DNA from: Meandrina meandrites
Lineage: Eukaryota > Cnidaria > Anthozoa > Scleractinia > Meandrinidae
Assembly: GCA_963693305.1 (NCBI GenBank)
Contig: OY855903.1
Span: 34,498,751-34,562,750, forward strand
Length of the DNA: 64,000 nt
Direction of reading: 5' to 3'
The position numbers were made by a program, and so were the translations under genes. Below, piece after piece: positions 38,360 through 49,800 of this stretch; within the stretch, counting starts at the first letter, position 1, and each line of letters opens with the position of its first letter. The notes under the pieces were generated by a model. It was not told the origin of the DNA and did no database searches. It worked only from the letters and a program-made list of their open reading frames with translations.

Positions 38360-40560
38360 TTATTTAAGCATCTCTGTTAAAGCTTCTATTTCTTTGATTT
38401 CAGCATTTGTTAATAAAGCTTCTATTTCTTTCATTTCAGTATTTGTGAATAAAGGCCTGGTGTACCCGTAAGCATTTGTATTGATCCCATCATCTGCTAT
38501 CCAGCGCTTTGAATCAAATGGGGAAAGCGAAATTTTGTTGACATGCATGCCGTAAATCTCATGCCCCTCGCTTCTAAGAATGTTCATTCCCTGCCATAAC
38601 TGCTCTGTACCAAAAAGCGTTTCCTTGTACTGCTCGTGCTTTATTTGTTTCTTGACAACGCTCCTTTTTACACCCTTTGCTTTTTTTATATTTTTTTCGT
38701 CTGCCTTCATGATACAGTACATTTTCGGCCTCAGACAAACACACTCTTCTATGGGGGTTCCACACTCTTCATGCAGTTCTGCGGGATACTCAAGATCGAC
38801 CTCAAGTATCCATCCATTCTTTGCATTTTCCTTTTTATTCAGGATTTCCTCCTCCGTCGGCATTACACGTTTCCATTTAAAACCACTTTTGGGGAGCGGC
38901 TTGCTCATTGCCGAGCCGTAGAGGTTGTTCGCGTCGAGATACATTATGTAGCTGTTCAGTTTGCTTGCGTCATAGTCCGGTGCTAAAGGGTTGTTGGCCT
39001 TTGCGTATCTCTTGCTTACCATCGAAATTCCCCCCCCCCCCCCGAATTCCCCTTTCTGCGAAGAGATGCATTTCAAGGTCTGTAAACAACTCAAGATTGA
39101 CACCCGTCTTTTTCAAGAGCACGTCCCATGATAGGCCTGGTGATGTGAAATAGTGTGCCGGATCTAACCCGTACTGCTCCAGACACAGGTTCCGGAAGTT
39201 CTCGAATACATCTGCCAACAGGGCAACATCCGTCGTGATAGTCTCCCAATGTCTTGCATTCAAAAGTCTCCCAGACTGTCTGTGCGTGAGCGTACTCATC
39301 TTCTGTTATGTGCTCGTCGTTGAGCTTGCTGTAGAACTTCTCTTTGTCCGGAAGACTTGTTTCGCTGAATCTCGCCCATGAGTCCATGTACTCGTAATGG
39401 TAAATCCCCTTTTTGTAAAGCAGGTCGCTGCCATTTGAAATGGTTGATGTGATTTTTAGTGACTCCTTCGGCGTTGCTCTTACAAGCAAATCAAGGCTTC
39501 CTTGCAAAAAGTTAAAGCTGTCAATGAAACGCAGACCTCCGACCGAAAAGGTAATGTATTTCTCCATGTTGTTTGCGACGCATTTCACCTCTTTCTGCAA
39601 ATTTGACATCGCTTGCATTAAATGGTGCGCGTTGTATCCCCTCAGGTTGTGAAACACAATTGGTATCTGGTCTGTTTTGGGCTTTATTCGCATTTTAAGG
39701 TTACATTCGTTGTGCGCGGCTCCGCGGTACGCGCCCGTCATGTGGCAATGGTCTTTTACCACGTCTCTGAAGTTTTTCTGAAGCACAGGCTTTTCACAGA
39801 AATAACAATTCACCTGTGCCTTTGCCTGCTCCTGGTCCTTTTCCTCTGTTACGCGTTTTAGTGCGAGAATCCCGCCTTGCTGCTCTTTTTGTGCCATGTA
39901 ATAACACCTTTTGTGCCATTGGCCACAATAATTACATTTTTTCCTGCCTTCTTCGATTTTGAAAACAGGTAAAGAGTCTAAGTATTCGTCTTTTATCAAA
40001 CTTTTGTTGCAAATATGACAATTCTTTGCATTCTTATAATCCTCCCAGTCTTCGTCTGTCATCACAATCGGCTTTGGTGTGGCCAGACTCTCTCTGATTT
40101 TCGTTTCTTCCTGCAGTATTCCGTTAAGAAACTCTTTTACCACATTTTCACCCCGTTAACTTTTGACCCTGTAACTTCGCCATCGCTTTTCACGACAATG
40201 TACGAATACCCGCACGCTTCATGCCATTTGGTCTTTCTTGTGTAGCTTTTGTTCTTGGTATCCGGCCCGCGCTCACAGCTGGGTATTTTTTTTACCAGAG
40301 CCTCAAAATCCGCGTATATCACAAAAGGGATCTTTATCTGTTTGTGGTAATTTTGGAAAGCGAGGATGTTTTTTCCCTCTTCCGGCATCTCAATCCTTGT
40401 CGGCCTGCCATTCACGCCGTTGCAGTATTTTTTGTGGTCCTCGAGCAAGTGCGCTCTTGTGAAACGTGTTAAGCACATCATGCAGTAGAAAGTTTTATTG
40501 TTTATTGCCTTATCGAACAGCAAAGGCTTTCTCTTTTTACGTAGCAATAGTGCTGTATTT
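38360..40560 (-). pseudogene. Polinton protein-primed DNA polymerase B, frameshifted and missing palm motifs
   Basis: Minus strand, about 730 residues in pieces. Exonuclease motif I YADFEALV (near 40290), motif II FHNLRGYNAHHLMQ (near 39640) and TDVALLADVFENF (near 39220). Polymerase motif A is MYLDANNLYGSAM (near 38930). After YPAELHEECGTPIEECVCLRP the sequence passes directly to the C-terminal region VNKISLSPFDSKRWIADDGI, so the segment with palm motifs B and C (the second catalytic Asp pair) is deleted. Frameshifts occur near 40150, near 39240 and at a run of 14 C at 39030-39043. The end shows a 33-bp tandem duplication (38370-38440). The N-terminus lacks an ATG. Not functional. Confidence 0.88.
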
Positions 40561-40844
40561 CTCCTGACTCAATCAACATCGGGTTTATCCATGGTACGTT
40601 ATTGTACGGTAAAACGTTTCTAAAACATTAGACGAAAATCTCGCGGCTGCCATCTCGGCGTATATACTTGTGGAGATAATTGTTCAATTGGAAAATAATT
40701 CTGGCGCACTTTTGTATATAGACAGTGCAGACATTTCTTCAATAGAAAATATTTTCTGTGATACATCTGCTCGCTCGGTTTGGGGTCACGCTCTTTGTTT
40801 ACTTCCATGTTTTCTTTATTTTCTCTCAAACCACACACATATAA
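40561..40844. other. No gene recognised (possible Polinton right margin)
   Basis: Between the polymerase remnant and a palindrome. No TIR counterpart was found on the left side of the Polinton, which is missing. Confidence 0.5.
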
Positions 40845-41012
40845 AATACTGTGTTCTGGCGCAAAATTATAACAAAAGGTTCATGATATCTAACAAAGCT
40901 TTTCTCAACAAACGAGGGAGCATGGGAGCCGAGTTTCTTGAGAAAAAAGCTTTGTTTGATATCATGAACCTTTTGTTATAATTTTGCGCTAGGACCAGTA
41001 TTTTATATGCGT
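40845..41012. repeat. Foldback palindrome, arms about 75 bp
   Basis: Inner arms 40859-40908 and 40938-40989 (GCGCAAAATTATAACAAAAG... and its inverse) are nearly perfect. Outer arms (ATATAAAATACTG and CAGTATTTTATAT) extend the pairing to about 40845 and 41012. The loop is about 29 bases. It sits exactly at the border of Polinton and BEL/Pao sequence, so it is a foldback element or a rearrangement scar. Confidence 0.85.
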
Positions 41013-41380
41013 GTCAGAGCAGTAGAGACTGAGCTTGAATGGGTATTGTCGGGCCCCCAAATAAGCAAAGCAAAGGTCAGAATGGCAAAGCAAGGGTTCA
41101 ATTTGCGAAAGTGGAAAACCAATTGCCAGAGGTTGAAAGAGAGAATCGGATCGATTGAGAGGCCCAAAACAAAACAGGAAATGGTGAGAAGACTAGAAGA
41201 TGAAGATACATGTGCGGAGTCAAAATTAGAATCCCAAGGGGAGAGGCAGGGAGAAAGGTTCTGGGTGTTATATGGAATTGTGATTCAGACACCTTCCACC
41301 TTAGTCTTGTGTATATCGCAGAAAAGCCTAAAGATCTCTAACCCACCAAGTGTAATGTTTTGAGCTTCTTAGCCCGCTTG
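41013..41380 (+). pseudogene. BEL/Pao retrotransposon pol, segment 1
   Basis: Reads VETELEWVLSGP (end of the A17-type protease), FNLRKWKTN and, in broken frames, VLSFLARLFD, a sequence typical of the BEL/Pao region after the RT. No intact gene. Continues after an interrupting LINE fragment. Confidence 0.6.
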
Positions 41381-41790
41381 TTTGATGGCCGTGAAATTTA
41401 TTGCTCCGAGCTAAATAGGAAAAAAGTTATTTTTTTTCTTCTACTTTTCAAATCCACCTTACCTCATGTGTTATTTCATGTATTAACTACGAGAGGAAGC
41501 AAGAAACTGTCAAGTGATACACTAGAAGAAGATTTTGAAACATATGCTTGCACACATGCTTTTGACACACTTGTGCGAAAATCAGAACAAGATCATACAG
41601 GACATGTCAAATCTGAGAGGGAACGTTCAGTCTAATGAGGTGGCCTTGGTCAAGCTTTAGAAACAATAATTTATGACCCTTAACCAAAGTTTCGTGGAGC
41701 TCTAGGGAGAACTTTATGATGCAAGATGCAAAGTTGATGAAATAGAAAGCTCGGTTCAAAACCATACCACGCAGATCGCTCAAATGTATG
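41381..41790 (+). other. Unassigned sequence inside the BEL/Pao remnant
   Basis: A 91-codon frame (41360-41635) has no recognised motif after the BEL segment. Border with the following LINE is not defined. Confidence 0.4.
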
Positions 41791-42495
41791 TACATAATAA
41801 AATTAGCAAAAGTGTAAATGTTATTGCAAAACTAAAACCCTTTGTGACATCCCAATCCCTAACAAGTATTTATTATGCAGTTATATATATCCCTATTTAA
41901 CTTATGGTTGCGTACTGTGGGGTAATAATTACAATTGGTGAGACTACAAAACAAAGCTATTAGAATAATCAACGTGCCACTTCGTGATCATATTACTTCC
42001 CAATATGTAAACCTTGGTCTCATGAAGCTCCTGACATTGCTAAATTATATACCTGCCAGCTATTATATGACCACTTAATTGATGAAAAGCCGTCTAATTA
42101 CACCTTATTTCTGGTATCTGAGCAACAAAACTACGCTACTCGAAGTGCATCCTTACAACACTTAAATCCCAGTTTCTCCAGAATAAATATAAGAAAATTT
42201 TGCCCCAATGTTATTGGATGTTACTTTTGGAATGACCTTTTATCTATACACAAGTTAGCAACTAGAAAACGTTTTAAAAAAGCACTCTACCAGTATTATT
42301 TTGCTCAGTATTAATTTATTCATACCTCTTCCTCTCCTATGTTAAGTTAACTTTTTTTGTCCTTATTGGTATTGTCATCTAAACAAGGGCATCTAATTAG
42401 CTTGCAATTTTTGCCCTTTTCCATTTCTCTTCTTGTACTTGTTTACTTTATATTTATCTTTGTAATTTTAGAATGGAATAAAATGAAAAAAAATG
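41791..42495 (+). pseudogene. CR1/L2-like LINE fragment (C-terminus and 3' end)
   Basis: With frameshifts it reads LKPFVTSQSLTSIYYAVIY, TYGCVLWGNNYN, then KLYTCQLLYDHLIDEKPSNY and RKFCPNVIGCYFWNDLLSI, KRFKKALYQYYFAQY with stop at 42312-42314. The 3' end has a (GAATGGAATAAAATG)-like tail at 42470-42500. It belongs to the same group as the CR1/L2-like element at 12-15 kb (YYALIYPFLTYG) and was 5'-truncated on insertion into the BEL/Pao remnant. Confidence 0.7.
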
Positions 42496-42775
42496 AAATG
42501 AAGATTCTTTGTCAGGAAATTTGTAGTAGCGGGCTTGATTGGGACAAAATGTTCACACTGGAAATTAAAGGGCAATTGTATAAATGGGTCAACGATTTGT
42601 TGCTTACAAGGGACATTAAACTCAGTAGGTGTCCGTATGAGGCGAGTGACAGAGTGTTATTTGCATAGGTTTGGAGATACGAGTAAGAGAGCATACTGTA
42701 CGGTTTATGGTCAGGCCCATGTGAGCTTGGTTGCGAAACAAGAGTCGCCCCTTTAAAAGAACTGTAGAGATTCTC
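42496..42775 (+). pseudogene. BEL/Pao pol, segment 2
   Basis: LCQEICSSGLDWDKMFTLEI, YKWVNDLLLTRDIKLSRCPY, then by frameshift CYLHRFGDTSKRAYC and HVSLVAK...RVAPLKEL, the A17/RNase H region of BEL/Pao polyproteins. The GDTSKRAYC stretch corresponds to an RNase H active-site strand. Confidence 0.65.
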
Positions 42776-43206
42776 AGGCTGACAAACAAGGAGGAACTGG
42801 GGTATTGCTCGACCTTGGAGCACCCAGCAGATCCTAGTTCAAGAGGAGTGCTAGCTTCGCAACTGAAGGAAGACCCATCATTCTACCCAGAAAGAACCAC
42901 ATGACTTAATTAATTATACAAGATTGTCATGAAAGGGTACACCACAATTGTGTGAGGGCTACATTAGCCAAATTGTGATCAAAGTTCTGGGTGCCAAAGG
43001 GCAGACAAGAAGTGAAAGGGGTCCTGAGCGAGTGTGTTACTTGTAAGAAGATTAAGGGAAAGCCGTACAGTTCCCCACCAACCACTGCATTGCCAGAGTT
43101 TAGAGTCACGGAAGCCCCACCATTTTCGAAGGTAAGTGTCATTTTTTTGCTGGGCCCCATGAAGAGTAAAGAAGGAGATATGGAGAAAGTTTCCATTGTG
43201 TTATGA
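42776..43206 (+). pseudogene. BEL/Pao pol, segment 3 (integrase N-terminal region)
   Basis: WVPKGRQEVKGVLSECVTCK and KIKGKPYSSPPTTALPEFRV, EAPPFSKVSVIFLLGP. C-V-T-C-K-K is the end of the HHCC zinc-binding motif, and the following lines match the start of the integrase core, with GP shortly after. It stops at TAA/TGA near 43206; the rest of the integrase is missing. Confidence 0.65.
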
Positions 43207-43830
43207 TTTTGTTTTAGTTTTTCTTTTATTTCCGGTATTTCCATTGTTTTGTTTTGTTTTGTTGTTCTTCACGTCCTTTTGCAGAAATCGGCTAGGATCG
43301 TGTTCATCACACAGTTATAGGAGTTTATTAGGAGGTTTTGTAGCTTTGTAGGATAAGCGATTCTTCCGTAAAGGCTTTACTGCGTGGGTCAGAAATGTAA
43401 GTACAAAGTCTTTTAGCTTATTGCTGTTTTTTGTTTTGGATCACTTCGCAATAAAGTGATCAATTTAGGTTATTGTTCAGTTTCCCTCAGGAGTGCGTAT
43501 GTTCAGGAGCATTATAGCATACTAAATGTTATGAATTTCTCATTACTTTAAAGTATATTGGTCCCAAGTCGTTTTCAATTTGTGTTTCTTATGCATTTCT
43601 GTCTTTATCATGTTGTTATGTAACTTTAGGGGTTCCACCCCCAAATACGAGTTTTCGTACACAGATGTTGCTTTGTAAATCATTGTTTTCCTTGTATTAT
43701 CTTGTATTTTAGTTATTGCTTTTAGTTTTTGTGTTCATAGCAGTTATTTAGTTTTGTAATCATTTCCTTTTAGCTTACGAGTATCATCGAATTGTTGGCA
43801 CGAAATAAACAACTTGATTTGGAACTTTCA
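43207..43830 (+). other. Possible BEL/Pao 3' region or LTR
   Basis: T-rich sequence without ORF directly after the truncated pol, with AATAAA at 43804-43809. LTR ends or a primer-binding site could not be shown. Confidence 0.25.
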
Positions 43831-44326
43831 TTGCCTTGAATGGTCTTCTCATGTAAAATACTACCTTCCAAGCCCCGACGCTTCGTTATTTAATATTTCG
43901 ATTGTCATAGCTACTTCTACTACTTGTTAAGAGCTACTTGTTTTTGTGTTGGGTGACCAAAGCAGTTCATTCAATTATTAGAAGATTTGTCCATCGCCAC
44001 TTTAGACATTATATATGGACCTTAAGATCCGGGACGCGACGGCTCCAAGACGCAGCCGGAAGTAAAATTTCACAGAGAAGGCATATTGCGCATGCCCAAG
44101 CCGCTGTCTTGCTGGCATCACGTCGCGTCGAAAACATGATTCGGCTGAACTTGGCATTCTGAACAAAATGTGAGTATTTTATTGTTCTAGTGCTTTTGAA
44201 AATTACATTATATTCCCATAAACAGGTAGCACTAGTTCTCCAGGATTACTGAACGTAAATTGTGTCGAAATTTGGAACACAGAGATGCAAATATTGTTTT
44301 TTTGCAAAATTACTTCAGCTGTAGGA
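43831..44326. other. No gene recognised
   Basis: Spacer before the Myb-like gene; no supported ORF, may include its promoter or the left Harbinger margin. Confidence 0.5.
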
Positions 44327-45114
44327 ATGGCGTCGACTTCAAGCAAGCCTTCCAAGTAAGTCACAAACAATATTGCTGTTTTTTAGACGTCAAATCGACT
44401 TCTCTAGTGCTTTAGTCTTCTGTGTAGAGAAGTTGTCAATGTAAACCCCTACACAACAAAGAAAGGGTCCACCCAAAGAAGTAGCATTTGGGAAAAAATA
44501 GCTGACAATTTGAATAAGTGCACAGTACCCAAGTTCAGGGTGGACAAGCGACCAGTCCGTGACCATGTGGGAACTCTTGCCTCTAAGCACAAGAAAAAAC
44601 TTCGAGCCGAAGAAAAGGCAACTGGGATAACTCCGGACGAACCAACAGAATTAGAAAACCTTCTGAATACTGTCATTGCATTAGAAGAAAGTGCTGAGGC
44701 AGAGTTACAGGACACAGAGAAAAGAGAAAAATTAAAACAGGACAGGGCGAAAGTGGAAGATACTTGACTAAAAGCCATGGAAAAGCTTTCGGAGACTCAG
44801 TGAAGACGATGATAATAAGCCAAAGCGGGCAAGGAGTGGAGGAGATGCGGTCAAGTACTTAGCTGAAAGAGCCAAAATAAATGAACAGCTAAAAGAGGAA
44901 GATCTGAAGATGAGGAAGGAACAGCAACAGCTTGAGAGAAAAACAGCAACCACAAGTACAACAGCAACAAGAAGATATGCTGAAATTTATGCAGCAGCAG
45001 CAACAACAAAGCCAACAGCAGTTACTTAACTCTCAGATGATGATGATGATGCAGCAGCAAGAGCAGCAGTCAAAGGCTTTGATGGTGTTATTGGAAAAAT
45101 TAACAAATAAGTAG
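44327..45114 (+). pseudogene. Myb/SANT-like protein of Harbinger type, decayed
   Basis: Small first exon MASTSSKPS (44327) with donor CCAA|GTAAGT and acceptor TGTGTAG (44444), then a trihelix/SANT-like segment: VAFGKKIADNLNKC, FRVDKRPVRDHVGTLASKHK, ATGITPDEPTELENLL. TGA at 44765-44767, a frameshift near 44795 (SEDDDNKPKRARSGGDAVKY), and another near 44937 into a Gln/Met-rich tail ending ALMVLLEKLTNK. The order of Myb-like domain, charged helix and poly-Q coiled end is that of proteins accompanying PIF/Harbinger transposases, where they help import the transposase and bind DNA. Three lesions: pseudogene. Confidence 0.6.
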
Positions 45115-46298
45115 TGTTCACAAGAAACACTTTCAGATGCAATTGTTGTTGTGCTTCACAGGAGCATTCTGTTTTGGCTAATGGTATTTCATGCTCTTTA
45201 TTTTGCTCCAGTCTATATGCTGTTATTTGAAAAACTTACAAATGAGTTATTGTTATTTATAAGAAACACTTTCAGATTCAATTGTTGTTGTGTTCAGAGA
45301 ACTTAAAGAATTGCTTCACTGGATCATTTTGTTTTGGCTAATGATATGGCTAATGATGAACCCACAGGGTCTATTTGTTGGCCTATTTGATGTAATATTC
45401 AAATGTTCTTCAACAAAAAGCTATTGTTGCATTTTTATTAGTATCAAGACTTTGGTTACATGTTAACTTTTCAGTTATAAAATTCATTAGACTACAGGAA
45501 GTACCTCATATCGTTGTTATTTACTATTGTTAAAATAAAAATGTTATGTTGGTGAAAGGGAGGAAATTTATATCTTGGTTTAAAAACTACCACAAGAAAA
45601 AAAGGGAGGGCAAAAACTGCCACCCCCATTCCCTTCCACAGATTGAACAAATAGTGTCTTAACCTAAAAGATTCCCCACTCCCTTGGGAGAATAATGTGT
45701 TTGAATGGGCGATTTTTATGTTGGTGTCATTGAACTTCAACTACCAGAAATAATTTGTTTTACTCTCTTATTTAAATTTTGTAATTTCAGTGGGGCCTAA
45801 ACAACAGTAGCCCTAATTAACTTCAAATCAAAACCCTAAAGGATTCGGGTAGAAATAAATGACGTCATAATGCATATGGCTTATTATTCCTTGGGGGGGG
45901 GGGGGGGGGGGGGTCAAATTGTTTTCAAAGCCCAGCTTCCTGTCCACCAACACTTATTTAGTATGTATTTTTTTAATTCATGCAATCATGAAACCCCTGA
46001 CTGCTTCTTCCTTTAAGTAAGTAAGTGCAGATGAGGTGGTTGTTTGGGGGTTGGGGATATGAACATTTTGGATTCCCCTGCTCATAAGCATAAGAAATTG
46101 TCTTTTTTGTTTGAGTGCCCAAGCTAGCATCTCTTCAAACATGCGAAGTGGATAGGGAAGAGCACAGAAAAACTCTGCAGCTTGCACATGTTGTAAATAC
46201 ACTTTTGAATACTTTATTTCTTTGACAGTTTTTTTTTGCATTTAAGCCAAGATCACTTAATGATGTCTCTTTTCTTGCCAACGACACTGAGGTCCTCG
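45115..46298. other. No gene recognised; G22 run
   Basis: AT-rich spacer between the Myb-like and transposase remnants. Contains a run of 22 G at 45893-45914 and a CRE-like TGACGTCA near 45860. It may be the internal part of the same Harbinger element. Confidence 0.5.
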
Positions 46299-46612
46299 TT
46301 AATTGAAATAGTCATTCAGTGTTGGTGGATCAAGTCCAAAGTAAGAAGCTGTTGTGTTAGAATACAGGCATGTTAAAACATTTAAAATAGCACAAACTAT
46401 GTACATTTTTCCAACTTGGCTAAGACCAATTTTTAAATTCTTTTTAAAATTCATGAACTTAAAAGAATTGATAATTTCACCGAATAGCCACTCAACAGAA
46501 GCACAAACTGCGCTCATAGATTCATTAAAAATCTCCATTTGCCTAGTTAAAATGCCAACTCAGAATGGTGCCTGTAGGTGAACCCTGAGTGGGTATGCTG
46601 GGTCCCCTTATA
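46299..46612 (-). pseudogene. PIF/Harbinger transposase, C-terminal remnant
   Basis: Minus strand. Read across one stop: DPAYPLRVHLQAPF (the second catalytic Asp region), TGA, then VGILTRQMEIFNESMSAVCA, SVEWLFGEIINSFKFMNFKK (catalytic Glu) and CAILNVLTCLYSN, YFGLDPPTLNDYF and stop. The stop fits CGA to TGA. The N-terminal half is not found to the right. Together with the convergent Myb-like gene it marks an old Harbinger element. Confidence 0.72.
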
Positions 46613-47780
46613 AGCACATCTCCCTTCCAGCAGGGCTAAAAGCAAAATTCTCTTAGTCTGAGAGCTGGATTTTGAGAAGAGGCTCTCAGGCTCAGGTGGT
46701 GTTATTTTGAAATCCATCTCGGGTTCATGTCAGACTGATAGTTTATCTGTAATGTTGCCACCAGAACCTTCAGATCCTATTGAATATACCTTACCATAGA
46801 AACAATTTTCTCCTCCACATCTCAGATTTCCATGCCAGACAAGTTTTAACAGCCTCTTCGCCAAGCTTTTAGCCAGGCAGCCACGAACCACCCTAGGACA
46901 GCTATGTTTTGGCGTGACATTTTCTTGGATGGCCTGTTTGGGGCTGCCGTTGCACAATCCTTCTTAGATCTCCCAGGGTAAATAAAGCAAAATGTGTAAA
47001 ATAAACGGAAATATTCACATTTGTTTCACTGCCATTAATTTATCTAACATGGATTTGCATTGAGAAACAACATCAAAGGACAACACTAGAGGCCTCAGGT
47101 GAGCTTGCGATGATAGTTTGAAAGCTCGTGCCAGGCGTCTCATCTGCCACTTTGTTGTGTGCATTACAAAGCATGACAGTAATACTACCCCAGGTTGCAT
47201 AACAAGGTCTGAACTTTAATCACTATTTTAAAAAGTACCATATTTAGCTGCATCTGCATATTAGAGTATTATCCAAACATGCTAACTGGCTCTGACAGAC
47301 TTTTAAACAGATGTGGGTACATTTTTAGTTTTCTGAGGTATGAGGCAAAGGTTGCTTTCCAGTTATTTTATTCCGTCGGCAAAGAAGTGTAAATGCAAAT
47401 GAAGCAGAAACAGCCTGACAACCATGTGAGACCCACAGTGGGGATTGTGAAGACCCTGAGAGCAGTAAGAAGTCTGAAAGCGAGAAGAATATCAGCCAAC
47501 AACTTCACCGAACTTGGTAATGGTAAGTGAACCTCCAAAATGAAATAACAGGATTGATTTTTCGCTTTTTTTGTGGTGATGAAACATGAACTGGCTACGT
47601 CTTTAGTTGCAGAAGAACTGTTCTCCAATGCATCCATTATTTACACATGAAATTTTCAATTTTCAAACTGTAAAACTTATCAAGTTCCTGGAATCAGTTC
47701 TATCTACAGTTACCTTGATGGCAGTTGGTGACAAAATCATATCAAGGCTGAAGTGATAGCTAGTTGCAAGATTGGAGTTT
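46613..47780. other. No gene recognised
   Basis: Short frames only; no transposase N-terminus could be recognised despite the adjacent Harbinger remnant. Confidence 0.5.
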
Positions 47781-49800
47781 GGGGCTCCCTTCTTCATGTG
47801 TTGGCATTCGCATTGGTCATCAGACAGCCGATATATTCAGGGAAATATTTCAGCTTTTTTTAAGCCAGTCCAAGCCAAACCTGAGAAGAAAGGGAAAGGA
47901 AAAGCTGACCATTTGCGTGACTAACCGGAAAAGACAGCCACCAAGCAAACTGCAGAGAATGCAGAGCTAACGCTTGATGACAAAGAACAAGTTACCCCTA
48001 TGGAGCCTGCTAGTAAACGCAAGTTTCTTCTGCAGTGGCAGGAGAAGTTCACAACAAAAGGATATGATGACAACAAAAGGATATGCAAAATTTGTTGTGG
48101 GTTTCAACACGTTGCAGGCAAGATGGAACTTGTACTAGGTTACTGCACATTCAAGAAGGAGACCTTGCAGAAGCACAATATTGGTTGAGGTCTTCTTTGC
48201 GCCCATGATGCAAGTCTTGCAAAACAAAAGCCGATGAAAAAATCGCCCATTGCACAAGGTTTCAGAAGAGGGGGGATGGTATTGGAAGATCAGAACAGTA
48301 AAGAACTAGAAGTCAAAGTGAACACTGCCTATTTAATAGCAAAAGAAGAACTGCCCTTCATTAAATTCCATCCAATTCTTTCACTGCAAAAGAAAAATGG
48401 ATAAGACTTGAATACGATGTATATAAATGATAAAGTCTTGCAGATGAGTGCAGTTATGACCAAACAATTAGCCAGGGAAGTCAATTCGAAAAGCACATCA
48501 GTTTTCTGATAGATGGAGCCAGAGATGGTAGTAGAAAAGAAAATGAAACCGTGCACTGCCATTGTGTCAAAGATGGTCAGCCTTTAAAATGATTGGTGGG
48601 GCACAAGGCCATGGCCAATGGCCATGCACAAGGTAAGTTTTAGAAACTGAACACTTAACAAAAGTTCATTAAACAAAGGAAATAAAAGCGTGGAATACAG
48701 ACTACTCCCCGTATCCTTATACAGGGTGCATGTATATCACTCTTACAATACTGTATAGTTAAATTGTTATTACATTTCAGTGACAGCTTCAATGGCACAA
48801 TAATTATTTACAGCTCAAACAGCCCAATTAGAGAAAATTTAAGTAGTAACGGTTTTATAATGAAAAATTTAGTTATCACCGGAGAAAAAAATCAATTGCA
48901 ATAAATTTAGAAGTTTTTGTATTTCTAACTACTTTTGAAGGTATTTTGGATACTGTTAAGGAGTCATTTAAGGGTGTCAGCATTCTTGAAAGGAAGGATT
49001 AACTGGTTGGATTTGTTTGGATGGCGCTTCAGTAAACCTGGGGAAGAAAGGTGGTGTTGCAGCACTCTTGCGACGAGACGTTCCATATCTCACTGACTTT
49101 TACTGTCTACCACTTTGGCTAGAACTGGCCCTTCTTCAAATGCAAATAAGTTGCTGTCAAGTGGAAATCATCTATGAGGTGCTGCAGATGATATGGAAGA
49201 CCTATCATTACAGCCCAAAAAGTACACGAGCTACAGGCCATTGGCAATGAATTGGGGGTGAGTTTACTGAAGCCAACGCAGGTCAGCAGAACAAGTTGGC
49301 TCCCTCACATCAGCCAAGCACTCAAGTTTTGATAACACCAAATTCTGATGGTTCTGGCCAATATGCTGCAGTGTTGTGCCACATGGAGCACCACAGTGCA
49401 AGATCAAAATAAAGGGGCAAGAAAAATTTGAGTGGGAAGATGAGATACGTTAGCTTTGCTTCATTCTGTTATTTCCTATAGCCATGTGGATGTTACTGAT
49501 ATAAGTCAGCATTTCTTTTCTAAGTTAAGTCTGAAGATGCAGCGAAATGATTTAATTCTTCCTGCAGCAGAGTCACTCCTCCATGAAAGATACGATAGCC
49601 AATGTTGATGCCTTGAAACTCCAGTCCTGTCCAACATGGACATTTAAACAGTTCATGACGAGGTGCGGTTTCAAGACAACACATTGAAATGGTATCTGGA
49701 TGGTGCACACAAGAGCGGAAACACCCAGACTGATAATTTCAAGTCTTCAGTGACTGAGGCAAGCGAGCTATGCCAAAGTGGTCTAAATGAGAAGTTTGGC
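47781..49800 (+). pseudogene. hAT-like (ZNF862-type) transposase, decayed
   Basis: Pieces in order on the plus strand: EPASKRKFLLQWQEKFTTKG with ICKICCGFQHVAGKMEL and CTFKKETLQKHN (TTF/BED-like finger, 48000-48190); NTAYLIAKEELPFIKFHPIL (48320-48380); FLIDGARD and CHCVKDGQP, LVGHKAMANGHAQ with a donor GTAAGT near 48632; WMDGASVNLGKKGGVAALLR, RDVPYLTDFYCLP (49010-49110, RNase H-like region); VSRTSWLPHISQALK (49280-49330); LSLKMQRNDLILPAAESLLH (49530-49590). Many stops and frameshifts. This order is that of ZNF862-like proteins, derived from hAT transposases. The hAT C-terminal dimerisation motif was not found. Confidence 0.6.

Larger units (their letters stand above)
29523..40560 (+). mobile_element. 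Polinton/Maverick, decayed (right part)
   Basis: A virus-like giant transposon recognised by its gene set: FtsK/HerA-type packaging ATPase, retroviral-type integrase and protein-primed family B DNA polymerase, along with several small membrane proteins. The left part continues at 17553-17790 beyond the inserted TIR element. Most genes carry frameshifts or deletions, so it cannot replicate. Terminal inverted repeats were not recognised: the left end is lost at a LINE junction and the right end is unclear before a palindrome at 40845. I infer that the insertions at 17791 and 32933 came after the Polinton. Confidence 0.85.

Noticed and set aside
40845..41012. Palindrome as the Polinton terminal inverted repeat
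   Set aside because: Both arms lie on the same side and no matching copy exists at the left of the element.
43207..43830. Complete BEL/Pao LTR
   Set aside because: No TG...CA ends, no second copy and no primer-binding site could be shown.
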